Positions 24,181 to 34,034 of a stretch of 38,799 nucleotides of DNA are shown here, in pieces. The stretch is from Chloroflexi bacterium HGW-Chloroflexi-1 (GTDB taxonomy: Bacteria > Chloroflexota > Anaerolineae > CG2-30-64-16). A program made the translations under genes and the position numbers. The notes below the pieces were generated by a model that saw nothing but the letters and a program-made list of their open reading frames with translations, was not told where the DNA came from and did not search any database. The stretch is from the NCBI GenBank assembly GCA_002842085.1, contig PHCA01000014.1:1-38799 (forward strand), read 5' to 3'. How positions within the stretch are numbered: the first letter of the stretch is position 1; every line of letters starts with the position of its first letter.

Positions 24181-24273
24181 CGCCCAGGATACCCGCAAGG
24201 CCGCTGGCTATCAGAGGTCAGCTGGATTATAAGACTTCCGAAGCTAAAAGTCTAGGGTTTGTTGCGCACGAAG

Positions 24274-24497
24274 TCACTTTTCGACGCCCTCGAGGCGCAT
24301 CGCCGGTTGACGACGAACCGGCCGCACGGGCTTGGATGAAGGGGCCATGCGCACGTCGCTGCGTCGTTCTGACTGACGGGTCACGATCTCTTGATACTGC
24401 CGTTCCAGGTTCGTCCGGAATTCCTTTGGCGCCCCCAGCACACGCTCCAATTGCACAGCCATTTCGGGAGTGACGGGCGCCTGGCCCTGGATAATCC
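24274..24497 (-). pseudogene. higA: HigA-like antitoxin, C-terminal fragment
   Basis: The frame reads IIQGQAPVTPEMAVQLERVL followed by GAPKEFRTNLERQYQEIV and ends at a TGA. This is the end of the HigA/VapI helix-turn-helix domain ('iI.Gk..itpe.A.~Le.vlg.p.efW.nle..Y'). The usual first ~40 residues are missing: the fragment begins directly where the preceding HigB frame breaks off. A deletion between the two genes explains this. The remainder could not bind DNA as a complete domain. Confidence 0.65.
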
Positions 24498-24773
24498 GCC
24501 GTCAGGTTGTTTGGGTATCGGGTCGTTGGCCGGCTCACAGATCAGCCGATAGGGATGATCCAGGTCGAGCGACAATTGGCCTGCCCGGTTGCCGGTCAAC
24601 TCATGACAGCGCACCTGTGGCAACTTCCTCAAATCCTCCAGCACATTGGCAGCACGCAACTGAATCAGGCGCCGTTGGAGAAGCTGCGCCCGGCGCGGGC
24701 CGTGACGTCTGACCAAGAGTTGCCCGGTATTGAATTCTTTGGCCAGCTTGCTGGTCTGAAAAAGAAGGTCCAC
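24498..24773 (-). pseudogene. higB: HigB-like toxin, truncated by deletion into higA
   Basis: Begins at a GTG (MDLLFQTSKLAKEFNTGQLL) and continues HGPRRAQLLQRRLIQLRAAN, then LPQVRCHELTGNRAGQLSLD, then HPYRLICEPANDPIPKQPDG. This is the complete HigB (RelE superfamily) core. The last ~15 residues (normally '...ldW..v..i.i.ei.dyH') are replaced by out-of-frame sequence, because the DNA jumps directly to the middle of higA. The result is a probable dead toxin. The gene lies right of the recombinase remnant and may itself have arrived as a toxin-antitoxin cassette. Confidence 0.75.
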
Positions 24774-24840
24774 GGCGCGGTCTCCCGCGATTCCAATAAA
24801 CGCCGGGTGTCAATCGCATTGTAACTGGCGTGTCCGGTTC

Positions 24841-25023
24841 TGTCAATGGTTCGAATTGACGTTTGACGTGATCCGGGACATCCTGCAGAAGGACGGCGAC
24901 TTCCTCCTCAAAGTGCCGGCCCAGGTCAAGTTCCACCGGACGCAGCGCTTGGCCGATGGCAGTTGGCTGGCCGAGTTGACTGGCAAGATCATCGACCCGG
25001 CAGTTCCGCTTGAAAATCGTTGA
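24841..25023 (+). pseudogene. IS4-family transposase fragment
   Basis: A 60-codon open stretch on the plus strand reads FDVIRDILQKDGDFLLKVPA followed by QVKFHRTQRLADGSWLAEL and ends ENR-TGA. 'g..fL.rvpa.vk....~rLaDGS~La.l' is the internal segment of IS4-type DDE transposases just after the second catalytic Asp region. No terminal repeats or remaining transposase are found, so it is an old fragment and supports the view that 22.3-25.1 kb is a mobile-element graveyard. Confidence 0.6.
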
Positions 25024-25151
25024 CGCGGAACTGATTGGAGCACCAGCCAGTTGAAGTTTCATTCACGGGTATTGGATTGGGGCTAGTGGGGCATTTGGCA
25101 CGAATATGCCCCTTTTTACCTCTAGTAAAGGGTACAAGCATAGCAAATGCC

Positions 25152-26101
25152 TCACTCGTATTCCCGACTATTCGGCGGCGCCGACACGGTCACGCGCTCG
25201 CGCTCTTCGGGCTCGTCCATCTCGGGCGTGATCACTAGAAACTGGCCGGGGTCGGTGGCAAAGCCGGCCGCGTGGCCTTGTGGGTCGAGCACGAGCAGAT
25301 CGATGCTTCCGCGCCCGGCCCCGGGCAGCGCCAGGTCCTGCATAGCGCGGGCGCCCGCCTCTGCCACGCTGTAGCCCAACTGTAGCAACAGCGACACCGT
25401 GCGCGCTGTGCCCGCGCGGATGGCCACTTCGCCCACGCCGGTGCAGGCCGCCGCCCCCCCACGGTTGTCGGCGTAATAGCCCGCGCCGCAAATGGGCGAA
25501 TCGCCCACCCGGCCGGGGTACTTCCAGGCACAGCCGCTGGTGCTGACGCCGGCGCACAGATTACCCGCCGCGTCCAGCGCCAAAAAGTCGATCGTGCCGC
25601 CGCGTTGGCGCTCGTTCAGCGCCCGCCAGACGAGTGTCACCAGGTCGGGGTGCGTCGGCAATTCCTCGGGCCGCACGCCCGCGTACTGGTTCAGCCGGTC
25701 GAGCCAGGCTTGTTTGGCCTCGGGGGTGAGCAGGTCGCTGCGCTCAGCAGCGATCTCGGCGGCAAAGCGCTCCGCGCCCGCGCCCACCAGGAATACGTGG
25801 GGCAACCGGATCATCACCTGCCGCGCCACCGAGATGGGGTGCGCGAACCCGCGCAGGGCGGCGACGGCCCCCACAGCGCGGTTGGAACCGTCCATAATGC
25901 CCGCGTCCAGTTGCACCTCGCCCAGAATATTGGGATAGCCGCCCAGCCCCACGCTGTGATCCTGCGCGTTCAGCTCAACCTGGCGGATGCCCGCCTCGAC
26001 AGCGTCTAGGGCTGAACCGCCAGCGCGCAGGGCGTCGCGCGCAGCCTTCATGCCCAGGCGACCAGTGACGCCAGATACAACGATCACGATGCCAGACTCC
26101 T

Positions 26102-26105
<4 letters not shown>
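25152..26105 (-). CDS. N-terminal-nucleophile asparaginase / aspartylglucosaminidase-like hydrolase
   Basis: 317 residues, beginning at a GTG whose last bases overlap the stop of the upstream ATPase gene (GTGA). The T2-family signature is complete. GGTID gives the Thr171 nucleophile exposed by autoproteolysis. STSGCAWKYPGRVGDSPICG (~188-207) carries the substrate-binding GRVGDSP, and TGVGE follows at ~222. The alpha half includes GGSALDAVEAGI and MDGSNRAVGAVAAL. The GRVGDSPI.GAG.YAD pattern points to the aspartylglucosaminidase branch (hydrolysis of Asn-linked sugars or beta-aspartyl peptides) more than to EcAIII/IaaA. No signal peptide, so cytosolic. As last gene of a peptide-importer operon it should process what the importer brings in; the substrate is inference. 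Confidence 0.92.
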
Positions 26106-27091
<986 letters not shown>

Positions 27092-27095
27092 CACG

Positions 27096-28124
<1,029 letters not shown>

Positions 28125-28152
28125 TTCAGGCTCCGGGTGCGCCGATCAGGTC

Positions 28153-28232
28153 GCGTTCAAAAATAACTTAGTTGTTTCGCGGTAAAATTGCACGGAAGAG
28201 CGGCCTGAAAGTACGGAGTTATTTTTGAACGC
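28153..28232. mobile_element. 80-bp MITE-like element between oppC- and oppD-type genes
   Basis: Perfect 16-bp terminal inverted repeats GCGTTCAAAAATAACT and AGTTATTTTTGAACGC bound an AT-rich, non-coding centre. It ends 4 bp before the stop codon of the OppC gene and fills most of the gap to the OppD gene. Its size and internal AATAACTT resemble the element at 104-184. Confidence 0.75.
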
Positions 28233-28236
28233 TTAC

Positions 28237-29121
28237 TTAGACATTGACGTTCACGTCGATGGCTTGCCGCAAACCGTCAGCAAGGCCCTGGAACGCCAGC
28301 ACAGAGATGACGATGCAAAGCGACGGAAACAGAAACACATGCCAGTAGTACATCCAGTACTGGCCGGCCTGCCCCAGCATCTGGCCCCAGCTCGGTATGG
28401 GCGGGCGAATGCCGATGCCCAGGAAGCTCAGGCCCGCCTCGGCAAACACCGATCCCGGGATGCTGGTGGCAAAGCCCCACAACAACAGAGGAGCTATCTG
28501 CGGGAGGACATGTCGGGCGAGGATCTGGCGCGTGGGGATGCCCAGCGCGCGCGCCGCCTCCACAAAGTCGTACTCACGCGCTGAGAACGTGAGGCCACGC
28601 ACCAACCGGCAGGAGCCTACCCAGCTACTAACACTGAGCGCCAGGATCAAGTTCCACACGCTTGGCGACAGCACCATCACCAGGTAGAGCACCAGCAGGT
28701 ACCAGGGCAGCGCTGAAAACAGATCGACCAAACGCTGGATGAACCAGTCGAACGCCCCCCCCAGATAGCCCGCCAGAATGCCCAGGGGCACACCGATGAC
28801 CATGCCCACGGCCCCCGTGAGGATGCCGACCAGCAGCATGGGCCGCGCGCCCCACATCAGGCGCGTAAGCATGTCGCGGCCAAGATAGTCGGTGCCCAGG
28901 AGATGCTGCCAGGTGGGCAACTGCAGGGTAATGCCATAGTCGACCCGGTCGTAAGGGTAGGGAGAGATCACCGGCGCCATTACCGCGACGAACAGGATGA
29001 TGATAAAGTAAACCAACCCGAACATCGCCAAGCCACTGCGGCGAAAGCGACGCCAGGCCGCGACCCAGTTCGAGGCATAGCGCGTCTCTGGCGCGTTACG
29101 TTGCGACTTGGCCCTGGTCAT
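28237..29121 (-). CDS. Peptide ABC transporter permease (OppC/DppC family)
   Basis: 294 residues, inner membrane. A cytoplasmic N-terminus with ATRYASNWVAAWRRFRRSGL-type sequence leads into the first helix (MFGLVYFIIILFVAVMAPVI). The typical HLLGTDYLGRDMLTRLMWGA segment follows. Five more helices include the EAA-loop EAARALGIPTRQILARHVLP that contacts the ATPases. It ends LADGLRQAIDVNVNV. Length and motifs are complete for OppC. Its ATG overlaps the end of the OppB gene by 4 nt. Confidence 0.95.
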   Translation of the reverse strand: MTRAKSQRNAPETRYASNWVAAWRRFRRSGLAMFGLVYFIIILFVAVMAPVISPYPYDRVDYGITLQLPTWQHLLGTDYLGRDMLTRLMWGARPMLLVGILTGAVGMVIGVPLGILAGYLGGAFDWFIQRLVDLFSALPWYLLVLYLVMVLSPSVWNLILALSVSSWVGSCRLVRGLTFSAREYDFVEAARALGIPTRQILARHVLPQIAPLLLWGFATSIPGSVFAEAGLSFLGIGIRPPIPSWGQMLGQAGQYWMYYWHVFLFPSLCIVISVLAFQGLADGLRQAIDVNVNV

Positions 29122-30050
29122 GAGGATTTCTGCGTGATACGCACGCGCGGATCAATGACACCGTAGAGAATATCGGTTATAAAGTAGGTCACAGAGAGCA
29201 ACAGGGCCCAAAAAACCGTAATGCCCAACACCATAGGATAGTCGCGGTTAGTGCTGGAGAGAACAAACTGCTTGCCCAGCCCGGGCAATCCAAAGACCAT
29301 CTCGATGAACATAGAACCCGTCATCATGCCCGGAAACATGGGCAGAAAGCTGGTGACCATGGGGATCAGAGCGTTGCGCAGCACGTGTTTGGACATGACT
29401 TGCGAGCGCACCAGGCCCTTGGCGTAGGCGGTGCGAACATAGTCAGACGAGATAGTATCCACCATGCACTGGCGTGTCCAACGGGCAACGCCGCCGATCG
29501 CCGGGAAGCCATAGGCAAAGACCGGCAGCACCAGGTACTTGGGGCCGCCCCAGCCGCCGGCGGGCAGGATCGCCAGCTTGGCGGCAAACACGTACACCAC
29601 GACAAAGCCGAGCACAAAGGCTGGGATTGAGCCGACTACAATAGAGTAGGTGACAATAGCATTGTCCAACCACGAGTTCTGGTGGGCGGCCGCTATCATC
29701 CCGAGGATGATGCCCACCGTAAGCGAGAAGACGCAGGCCAAAAACCCCAAGAGCGCGCTATAGGGCAGGAGCTTGAAAATCAGCCCGGTCACGGTCATCT
29801 CGGGGGCCGTAAAAGGCACGCCAAAGTCCAGCCGCACCGCCTGGCCAAGCCAGGTAACGTACTGCTCCAAAATGGGCTTGTCCAGGCCGTATTTGGCCTT
29901 GAACAACTCTAACTGCTTCTTGCCCATGGGCACCTCGACTTTGCCAAAGGGTCCGCCGGGTACCGTGCGGGACAAGACAAAGGTAACGAAGGAGAGCAGC
30001 AAGAGCATGATGAGAATGCCCAAAAAACGCCGTAGCACATAGTTCAACAT
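29118..30050 (-). CDS. Peptide ABC transporter permease (OppB/DppB family)
   Basis: 310 residues, six membrane helices. MLNYVLRRFLGILIMLLLLS is the standard OppB start. A short outer segment has GGPFGKVEVPMGKKQLELFK and YGLDKPILEQY. The EAA-type loop is YVRTAYAKGLVRSQVMSKHV, followed by LRNALIPMVTSFLPMFPGMM and LFVGSMFIEMVFGLPGLG-like sequence. Full length. It pairs with OppC to form the channel. Upstream (to the right) lies a 254-bp gap with a dispersed repeat and a strong hairpin before the binding-protein gene ends. Confidence 0.95.
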   Translation of the reverse strand: MLNYVLRRFLGILIMLLLLSFVTFVLSRTVPGGPFGKVEVPMGKKQLELFKAKYGLDKPILEQYVTWLGQAVRLDFGVPFTAPEMTVTGLIFKLLPYSALLGFLACVFSLTVGIILGMIAAAHQNSWLDNAIVTYSIVVGSIPAFVLGFVVVYVFAAKLAILPAGGWGGPKYLVLPVFAYGFPAIGGVARWTRQCMVDTISSDYVRTAYAKGLVRSQVMSKHVLRNALIPMVTSFLPMFPGMMTGSMFIEMVFGLPGLGKQFVLSSTNRDYPMVLGITVFWALLLSVTYFITDILYGVIDPRVRITQKSS

Positions 30051-30096
30051 GGGTCGGCCTATCCTTCAGCAAGGCAGCAATTTCCGTTATGGGGTT

Positions 30097-30214
30097 CGTA
30101 GTAACGACTTTAGTCGTTCGAGCCGCGTAACCAGCGACTAAAGTCGCCACTACGATGCCGGCATCGCGATGCCATATCACACGGTGATGATGCCATATCA
30201 CACGATGATGATGC
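30097..30214. repeat. Palindromic repeat plus 21-bp tandem repeat between binding-protein and permease genes
   Basis: 30097-30154 is an inverted repeat (CGTAGTAACGACTTTAGTCG / CGACTAAAGTCGCCACTACG), a dispersed-repeat type. From ~30168 to 30214 the unit GATGATGCCATATCACACGRT occurs about twice in tandem. No gene lies in 30051-30304. Confidence 0.75.
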
Positions 30215-30249
30215 CAAAACGGGAATTGCTGTTCGAGGATAGCGGGCCA

Positions 30250-30269
30250 GGCGCCGGTTTCCCGGCGCC
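30250..30269 (-). terminator. Strong GNRA hairpin downstream of the binding-protein gene
   Basis: On the minus strand GGCGCCGG-GAAA-CCGGCGCC forms a perfect 8-bp G+C stem with a GAAA tetraloop, 36 nt after the binding-protein stop. No U-run follows, so it is more likely an mRNA-stabilising or partial-attenuation hairpin than a full intrinsic terminator. Such a hairpin lets the binding protein be made in excess of the permease. Confidence 0.55.
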
Positions 30270-30304
30270 CAGAGGTTCGCTTGTTCGGACAACGCGACTG
30301 GGGG

Positions 30305-31813
30305 TTACTTGCCCTTCAGCGCGTCGCGACAGATAGAGTTGCTCCAGTGTAGGTGCTGATAGGCCTCGATCACGCTGCCGCCGCCGGTACCCATGGAGAA
30401 GCCGTTGCGGTTGGGCATCGCGCCGGGACCGGCCAGGTTGCACGGGAACATGGTGTACGAGAACGGGCTGTCCATGCCGAAAAAGACCGTGCTGTCGACC
30501 AGAGCGATCTCGGCCTTCTTGACGGCCTCAAAACGCTTGACCGGATCCATGATCGAGTTGGCCGCGTTGTACTGGGCGGTCCATTCGGGCATCTCGCAAG
30601 GATGCCGACCGCCGTCGCGCCAGATATTCAGGAAGGTGGCCGGGTCGAAATAGTCGAGTTGGTAGGCCACCCAGTAGATCGGGGCGGCTTTTTGGCCAAA
30701 GGCCTGCTCGGTGAACCCGGAGTAGTCCGCGCCCTTCAGGGTGACTTTGATCCCCAGGTTGTCCTTCCAGGCCGCCTGCACGGCTTCGGCGTAGGCCGAG
30801 ACGCTGCCACGGCACCAGAACTCGAACTCGGGAAAGCCCTTGCCATCGGCATAGCCAGCCTTGGAGAGCAACTGCTTGGCCGCCTCGGGATCGAACTTGT
30901 TGGGCTCCAGCTCCTTCAGCACGTCGTCGTTGTTGCCCGGGAAGCCCTTGGGCAGCATGCCCCAGGCGGGGAGGGCAAAGCCTTTGCCCACCTGGGCCAC
31001 GATGGTGGCCTTGTCGATGGCCTTGCACATGGCCAGGCGCACGTCGGGGTTATCCAGCGGCGCGAACTTGCCGGGCAGGGTGTTAAAGCCGAAATAGTCG
31101 GTCAGGTACGGGGCGACCGGGTGCGTCTCGGCACGCAGGATGGGGCTGGTGTTGATAAAGGCCTGCTCGCCCGGAGGCGTGCCCGCGCCAACGCTGTAAA
31201 AGATGGTCTCGCCGGCCATGTAGGCGGCCAGGCCACCGGCCAACGGGCCTTCGTGGCACTTTTCAAAGTAGACCGTGCGCACGCCCTTGTACTTCTTGTT
31301 GACTTCCCACTCGCAGCCGGTGGCGCGGTCCAACTTGACCAGGGTCCACGGGCCAGAGCCGTTGAACGTCTTCGGGTCGAGCTCGTACATCTCGCCCGCT
31401 GTCTCATACGCCTTCTTGGACATGACCAGGAACCAGCACATCACCGAGGGCAGGTACGGTGTCGGCAGTTCCGTGGAGATCTGGAGTGTAAAGTCGTCAA
31501 CCGCTTTGATCCCCAGCTCCTCAGCGGGAAGCTGTCCGCCTGAGACCTTGGATGCGTTCTTGATGTCTGAATAGTACCAGGCGTAGTCATAGCCGCTGCC
31601 CATGGCGCGCTTCATGGTCCATTCCCAGTCCTGGGCGGTGACGGGCGAGCCATCGGTGAAGGTGAGTTCCTTACGCAGCTTGAACTCCCAGGTCAAGCCG
31701 TCTTCCAAGATCCGGTAGCTCTCGCAACCGGCGGGATAGGGGTCACCGTTGAAGTCGAGGCCCACCAGGCGAGTACTCAACAGACGGCCCACCAGGGCGC
31801 CATCTGTGAATTC
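30305..31813 (-). pseudogene. Peptide ABC transporter solute-binding protein, 5'-truncated
   Basis: About 495 residues remain after a possible GTG at 31792; the frame is closed upstream by a TGA just above EEFTDGALVGRLLSTRLVGL. The rest is a clear SBP_bac_5 protein: TWEFKLRKELTFTDGSPVTA, DWEWTMKRAM, FNGSGPWTLVKLD, DNPDVRLAMCKAIDKATIVA, FDPEAAKQLLSKAGYADGKG. The expected signal peptide or lipobox and the first ~70-100 residues of a normal OppA/DppA are missing. Without them the protein could not be exported. The DNA upstream (31806-~31985) resembles the right end of an IS200/IS605 element, so an insertion probably removed the start. It is otherwise well preserved, which implies a recent event or an assembly join. 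It belongs with the importer genes downstream. Confidence 0.8.
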
Positions 31814-31985
31814 CTCCCTTCAGCCCAGCCTGCTTATGGCCAGACTCCGCCCCACGGACACTCCGGGGGCGCCCGTGCGCGGCGTTCGGGCCAGGGAGGT
31901 CATCCAACCACCCACCGACTAGCGCATACTGTGCTTCGAGAATCCTTACATAGACCCTCCCTTCACGCAGCTCTCGTCTCGTCTT
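31806..31985 (-). mobile_element. Putative IS200/IS605-type right end (tnpB 3' end with omega-RNA-like hairpins)
   Basis: On the minus strand the sequence runs through GGTGGGTGGTTGG, CCCGAACGCC and a GCCCC..GGGGC hairpin, then GGCTGGGCTGAAGGGAGGAATTCAC. A TTCAC or similar end after a stem-loop with GGGAGG, preceded by translated tails such as GGWLDDLPGPNAAHGRPRSV, is characteristic of TnpB element right ends, where tnpB overlaps its guide RNA. The binding-protein frame opens right after it. No tnpA, no left end and no TnpB body remain. This identification is by pattern recollection only. Confidence 0.35.
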
Positions 31986-32121
31986 CCGCGAGGTTCGCCG
32001 ATAGCGCATAGTAACGCGGCAGCGTACTCACCCTGAAGACCGAACGAGCGCATCGGGAACCGCCCCTTTGCTGCCCAGTCAATCTCGACGATGAGGAGTA
32101 GATATGTTAACAGACAAATAA

Positions 32122-32149
32122 ATTATACTACAGTACCGTAGTCTGTCAA
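32122..32149 (-). promoter_or_regulatory. Consensus sigma-70 promoter with palindromic spacer
   Basis: On the minus strand TTGACA (32149-32144), a 16-bp spacer and TATAAT (32127-32122): both hexamers are perfect. The spacer GACTACGGTACTGTAG holds an imperfect inverted repeat (ACTAC..GTAC..GTAGT) extending into the -10, a position where a dimeric repressor would block RNA polymerase. It points toward the binding-protein and importer genes, leaving a ~300-nt leader that contains the IS-like right end. Confidence 0.7.
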
Positions 32150-32212
32150 GTTACGCTTGTTGGGGTATCTGCTCCATTTTTCGGGGGATCGCCCGCTGTG
32201 GCCGGTCTGCAA

Positions 32213-33913
32213 TCAAACCTCCAACACCGCGCCTTCACTCCCCGACGTGACTATCGCGGCGTAGCGCCGGAGCCAGCCGGTCAGCTCGCGGCGCACCGGC
32301 CGCCATGCGGCTCGACGCCGCGCCAGTTCCGCATCGGAAAGCTCCACCTCCAGCCGCCGACCGGGGATGTCGATGGCAATGATGTCGCCGTCCCGGAGCA
32401 GGCCGATCGGGCCGCCGGCCGCGGCTTCAGGCGAGACGTGGCCGATGCATGCGCCGCGCGTGCCGCCGCTGAACCGGCCGTCAGTGATCAGCGCGACCGA
32501 TGTGCCCAGCCCCATGCCCATGATGTTCGACGTGGGCGCCAGCATCTCCTGCATGCCCGGGCCGCCTTTGGGCCCCTCGTAGCGGATCACCACCACGTCG
32601 CCCGCCTTCACCTTGCCGGCGAGGATGCCCGCGTTGGCCTCGTCGTGCGAATCGAAGACGACCGCGGGACCGCGATGCAGCATCATCTCCGGCAGGATGC
32701 TCGCGCTCTTCACCACCGCGCCCTCGGGCGTCAGGTTGCCGAAGAGGATCGCCAGCCCGCCGCGCTCGCTGTAGGGATGGGCGAGGGGGCGGATGCAGGC
32801 CAGATCGCGACTCTCCGCGCCCTGCACGTTCTCGTACAGCGTCTTGCCGGTCACCGTGATCGCATCGCGATGCAGCACGCCGGGCTTTTTGGATAGCTCC
32901 CACAGGATGGCCGACACGCCGCCGGCCGCGTCCACATCCTCCAGGTGATAGCTGGAGGAAGGCGACACCTTGCAGATGTTCGGCACGCGCTCGGCGACCT
33001 CGTTCAGCCGCGCCAGCGGATAGTCGACGCCCGCCTCGTGCGCCAACGCCAACGTGTGCAACACCGTGTTGGTCGAGCCACCCATCGCCATGTCCAGCGC
33101 AAACGCGTTGTCGATCGCCGCCGCGGTGACGATGTCGCGCGGCTTCAGGTCCAGGTCGATCAGCGTCATCAACTGCCGGGCGGCCTGTCGCGCCAATTCC
33201 TCGCGTCGCGGATCGACCGCCAGGATCGTACCGTTGCCGGGCAGCGCCATGCCCAACGCCTCGCACAGGCAGTTCATCGAGTTGGCGGTGAACATGCCGG
33301 AGCATGAGCCGCACGTCGGGCAGCCGAACTGCTCCAACTCCAGCAGCGCCGCGTCGTCAATCTTGCCTGCCTTGTGTGCGCCCACCCCCTCGAACACCGA
33401 AATCAGGTCCACCACCTTGCCCGACGGCGTCACGCCCGCCCGCATCGGCCCGCCGCTGACGAAGATAGTCGGCACGTTGAGCCGCATGGCCGCCATCAAC
33501 ATGCCGGGCACGATCTTGTCGCAGTTGGTGATGCAGATCATGCCGTCGAAACAGTGCGCCTTGACCATCGTCTCCACCGAGTCCGCGATCAGCTCGCGAC
33601 TGGGCAGACTGTACTTCATGCCCGCGTGGCCCATCGCGATGCCATCGTCCACGCCGATGGTGTTGAACATGAACGGCACGCCGCCCGCGGCCCGGATCGC
33701 ATCCCGCACGACCTCGCCCAGCACGTTCAGGTGCGCGTGGCCGGGAATGACGTCGATGTAGGAGTTGGCGATGGCGATGAACGGTTTGCGGAAGTCGTCC
33801 TCGCTTTGGATCACGCCGGTGGCACGCAGCAGCGAGCGGTGCGGCGCGCGCTCGAACCCCTTTTTGATCATGTCCGAGCGCATGGCGCGCCTCTTGAAGT
33901 CATTCTTGCCCAT
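32213..33913 (-). CDS. ilvD: Dihydroxy-acid dehydratase
   Basis: 566 residues, the normal length. It converts 2,3-dihydroxy-isovalerate and 2,3-dihydroxy-3-methylvalerate to the 2-oxo acids of valine/leucine and isoleucine synthesis. Motifs in order: [17 protein letters not shown] at the start, [24 protein letters not shown] (iron-sulfur Cys and metal ligands), [18 protein letters not shown] (second Cys motif), [12 protein letters not shown], and near the end [20 protein letters not shown] with the catalytic Ser region. All expected Cys are present. It lies downstream of leuB and cimA on the same strand, separated from leuB by a ~120-bp gap filled with a GC-rich repeat. The ATG at 33913 is the usual family start. 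Confidence 0.97.
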   Translation of the reverse strand: MGKNDFKRRAMRSDMIKKGFERAPHRSLLRATGVIQSEDDFRKPFIAIANSYIDVIPGHAHLNVLGEVVRDAIRAAGGVPFMFNTIGVDDGIAMGHAGMKYSLPSRELIADSVETMVKAHCFDGMICITNCDKIVPGMLMAAMRLNVPTIFVSGGPMRAGVTPSGKVVDLISVFEGVGAHKAGKIDDAALLELEQFGCPTCGSCSGMFTANSMNCLCEALGMALPGNGTILAVDPRREELARQAARQLMTLIDLDLKPRDIVTAAAIDNAFALDMAMGGSTNTVLHTLALAHEAGVDYPLARLNEVAERVPNICKVSPSSSYHLEDVDAAGGVSAILWELSKKPGVLHRDAITVTGKTLYENVQGAESRDLACIRPLAHPYSERGGLAILFGNLTPEGAVVKSASILPEMMLHRGPAVVFDSHDEANAGILAGKVKAGDVVVIRYEGPKGGPGMQEMLAPTSNIMGMGLGTSVALITDGRFSGGTRGACIGHVSPEAAAGGPIGLLRDGDIIAIDIPGRRLEVELSDAELARRRAAWRPVRRELTGWLRRYAAIVTSGSEGAVLEV

Positions 33914-33930
33914 TAGACCCCCAAATAATG

Positions 33931-34018
33931 GAACGCGGATGAACGCGGACGACGCGGACTACGCGGACAAAAACAGAAAAATCCGCGTCATCCGCGCTCT
34001 CCGCGTCGTCCGCGTCCG
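33931..34018. repeat. Inverted and tandem repeat of the GCGGAC/GTCCGC type between ilvD and leuB
   Basis: GAACGCGGATGAACGCGGAC, then GACGCGGACTACGCGGAC, pairs with GTCCGCGTC/ATCCGCG units after an A-rich centre (AAAAACAGAAAAA), giving a long imperfect hairpin with internal 9-bp periodicity. This kind of repeat is common between genes in several phyla. It could slow transcription or act as a terminator between leuB and ilvD. Confidence 0.8.
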
Positions 34019-34034
34019 GTTTTTCGAACGAATG

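Noticed and set aside
25024-25151. A possible terminator or regulatory hairpin between the transposase fragment and the hydrolase gene
   Set aside because: There is a short T-run (CCCCTTTTTACC) and weak complementarity, but no convincing stem next to it.
31806-32009. Reading the minus strand here as a real 88-residue protein or as a group II intron end
   Set aside because: The frame resembles translated tails of TnpB elements more than a protein, and no domain V/VI signature of a group II intron is present.
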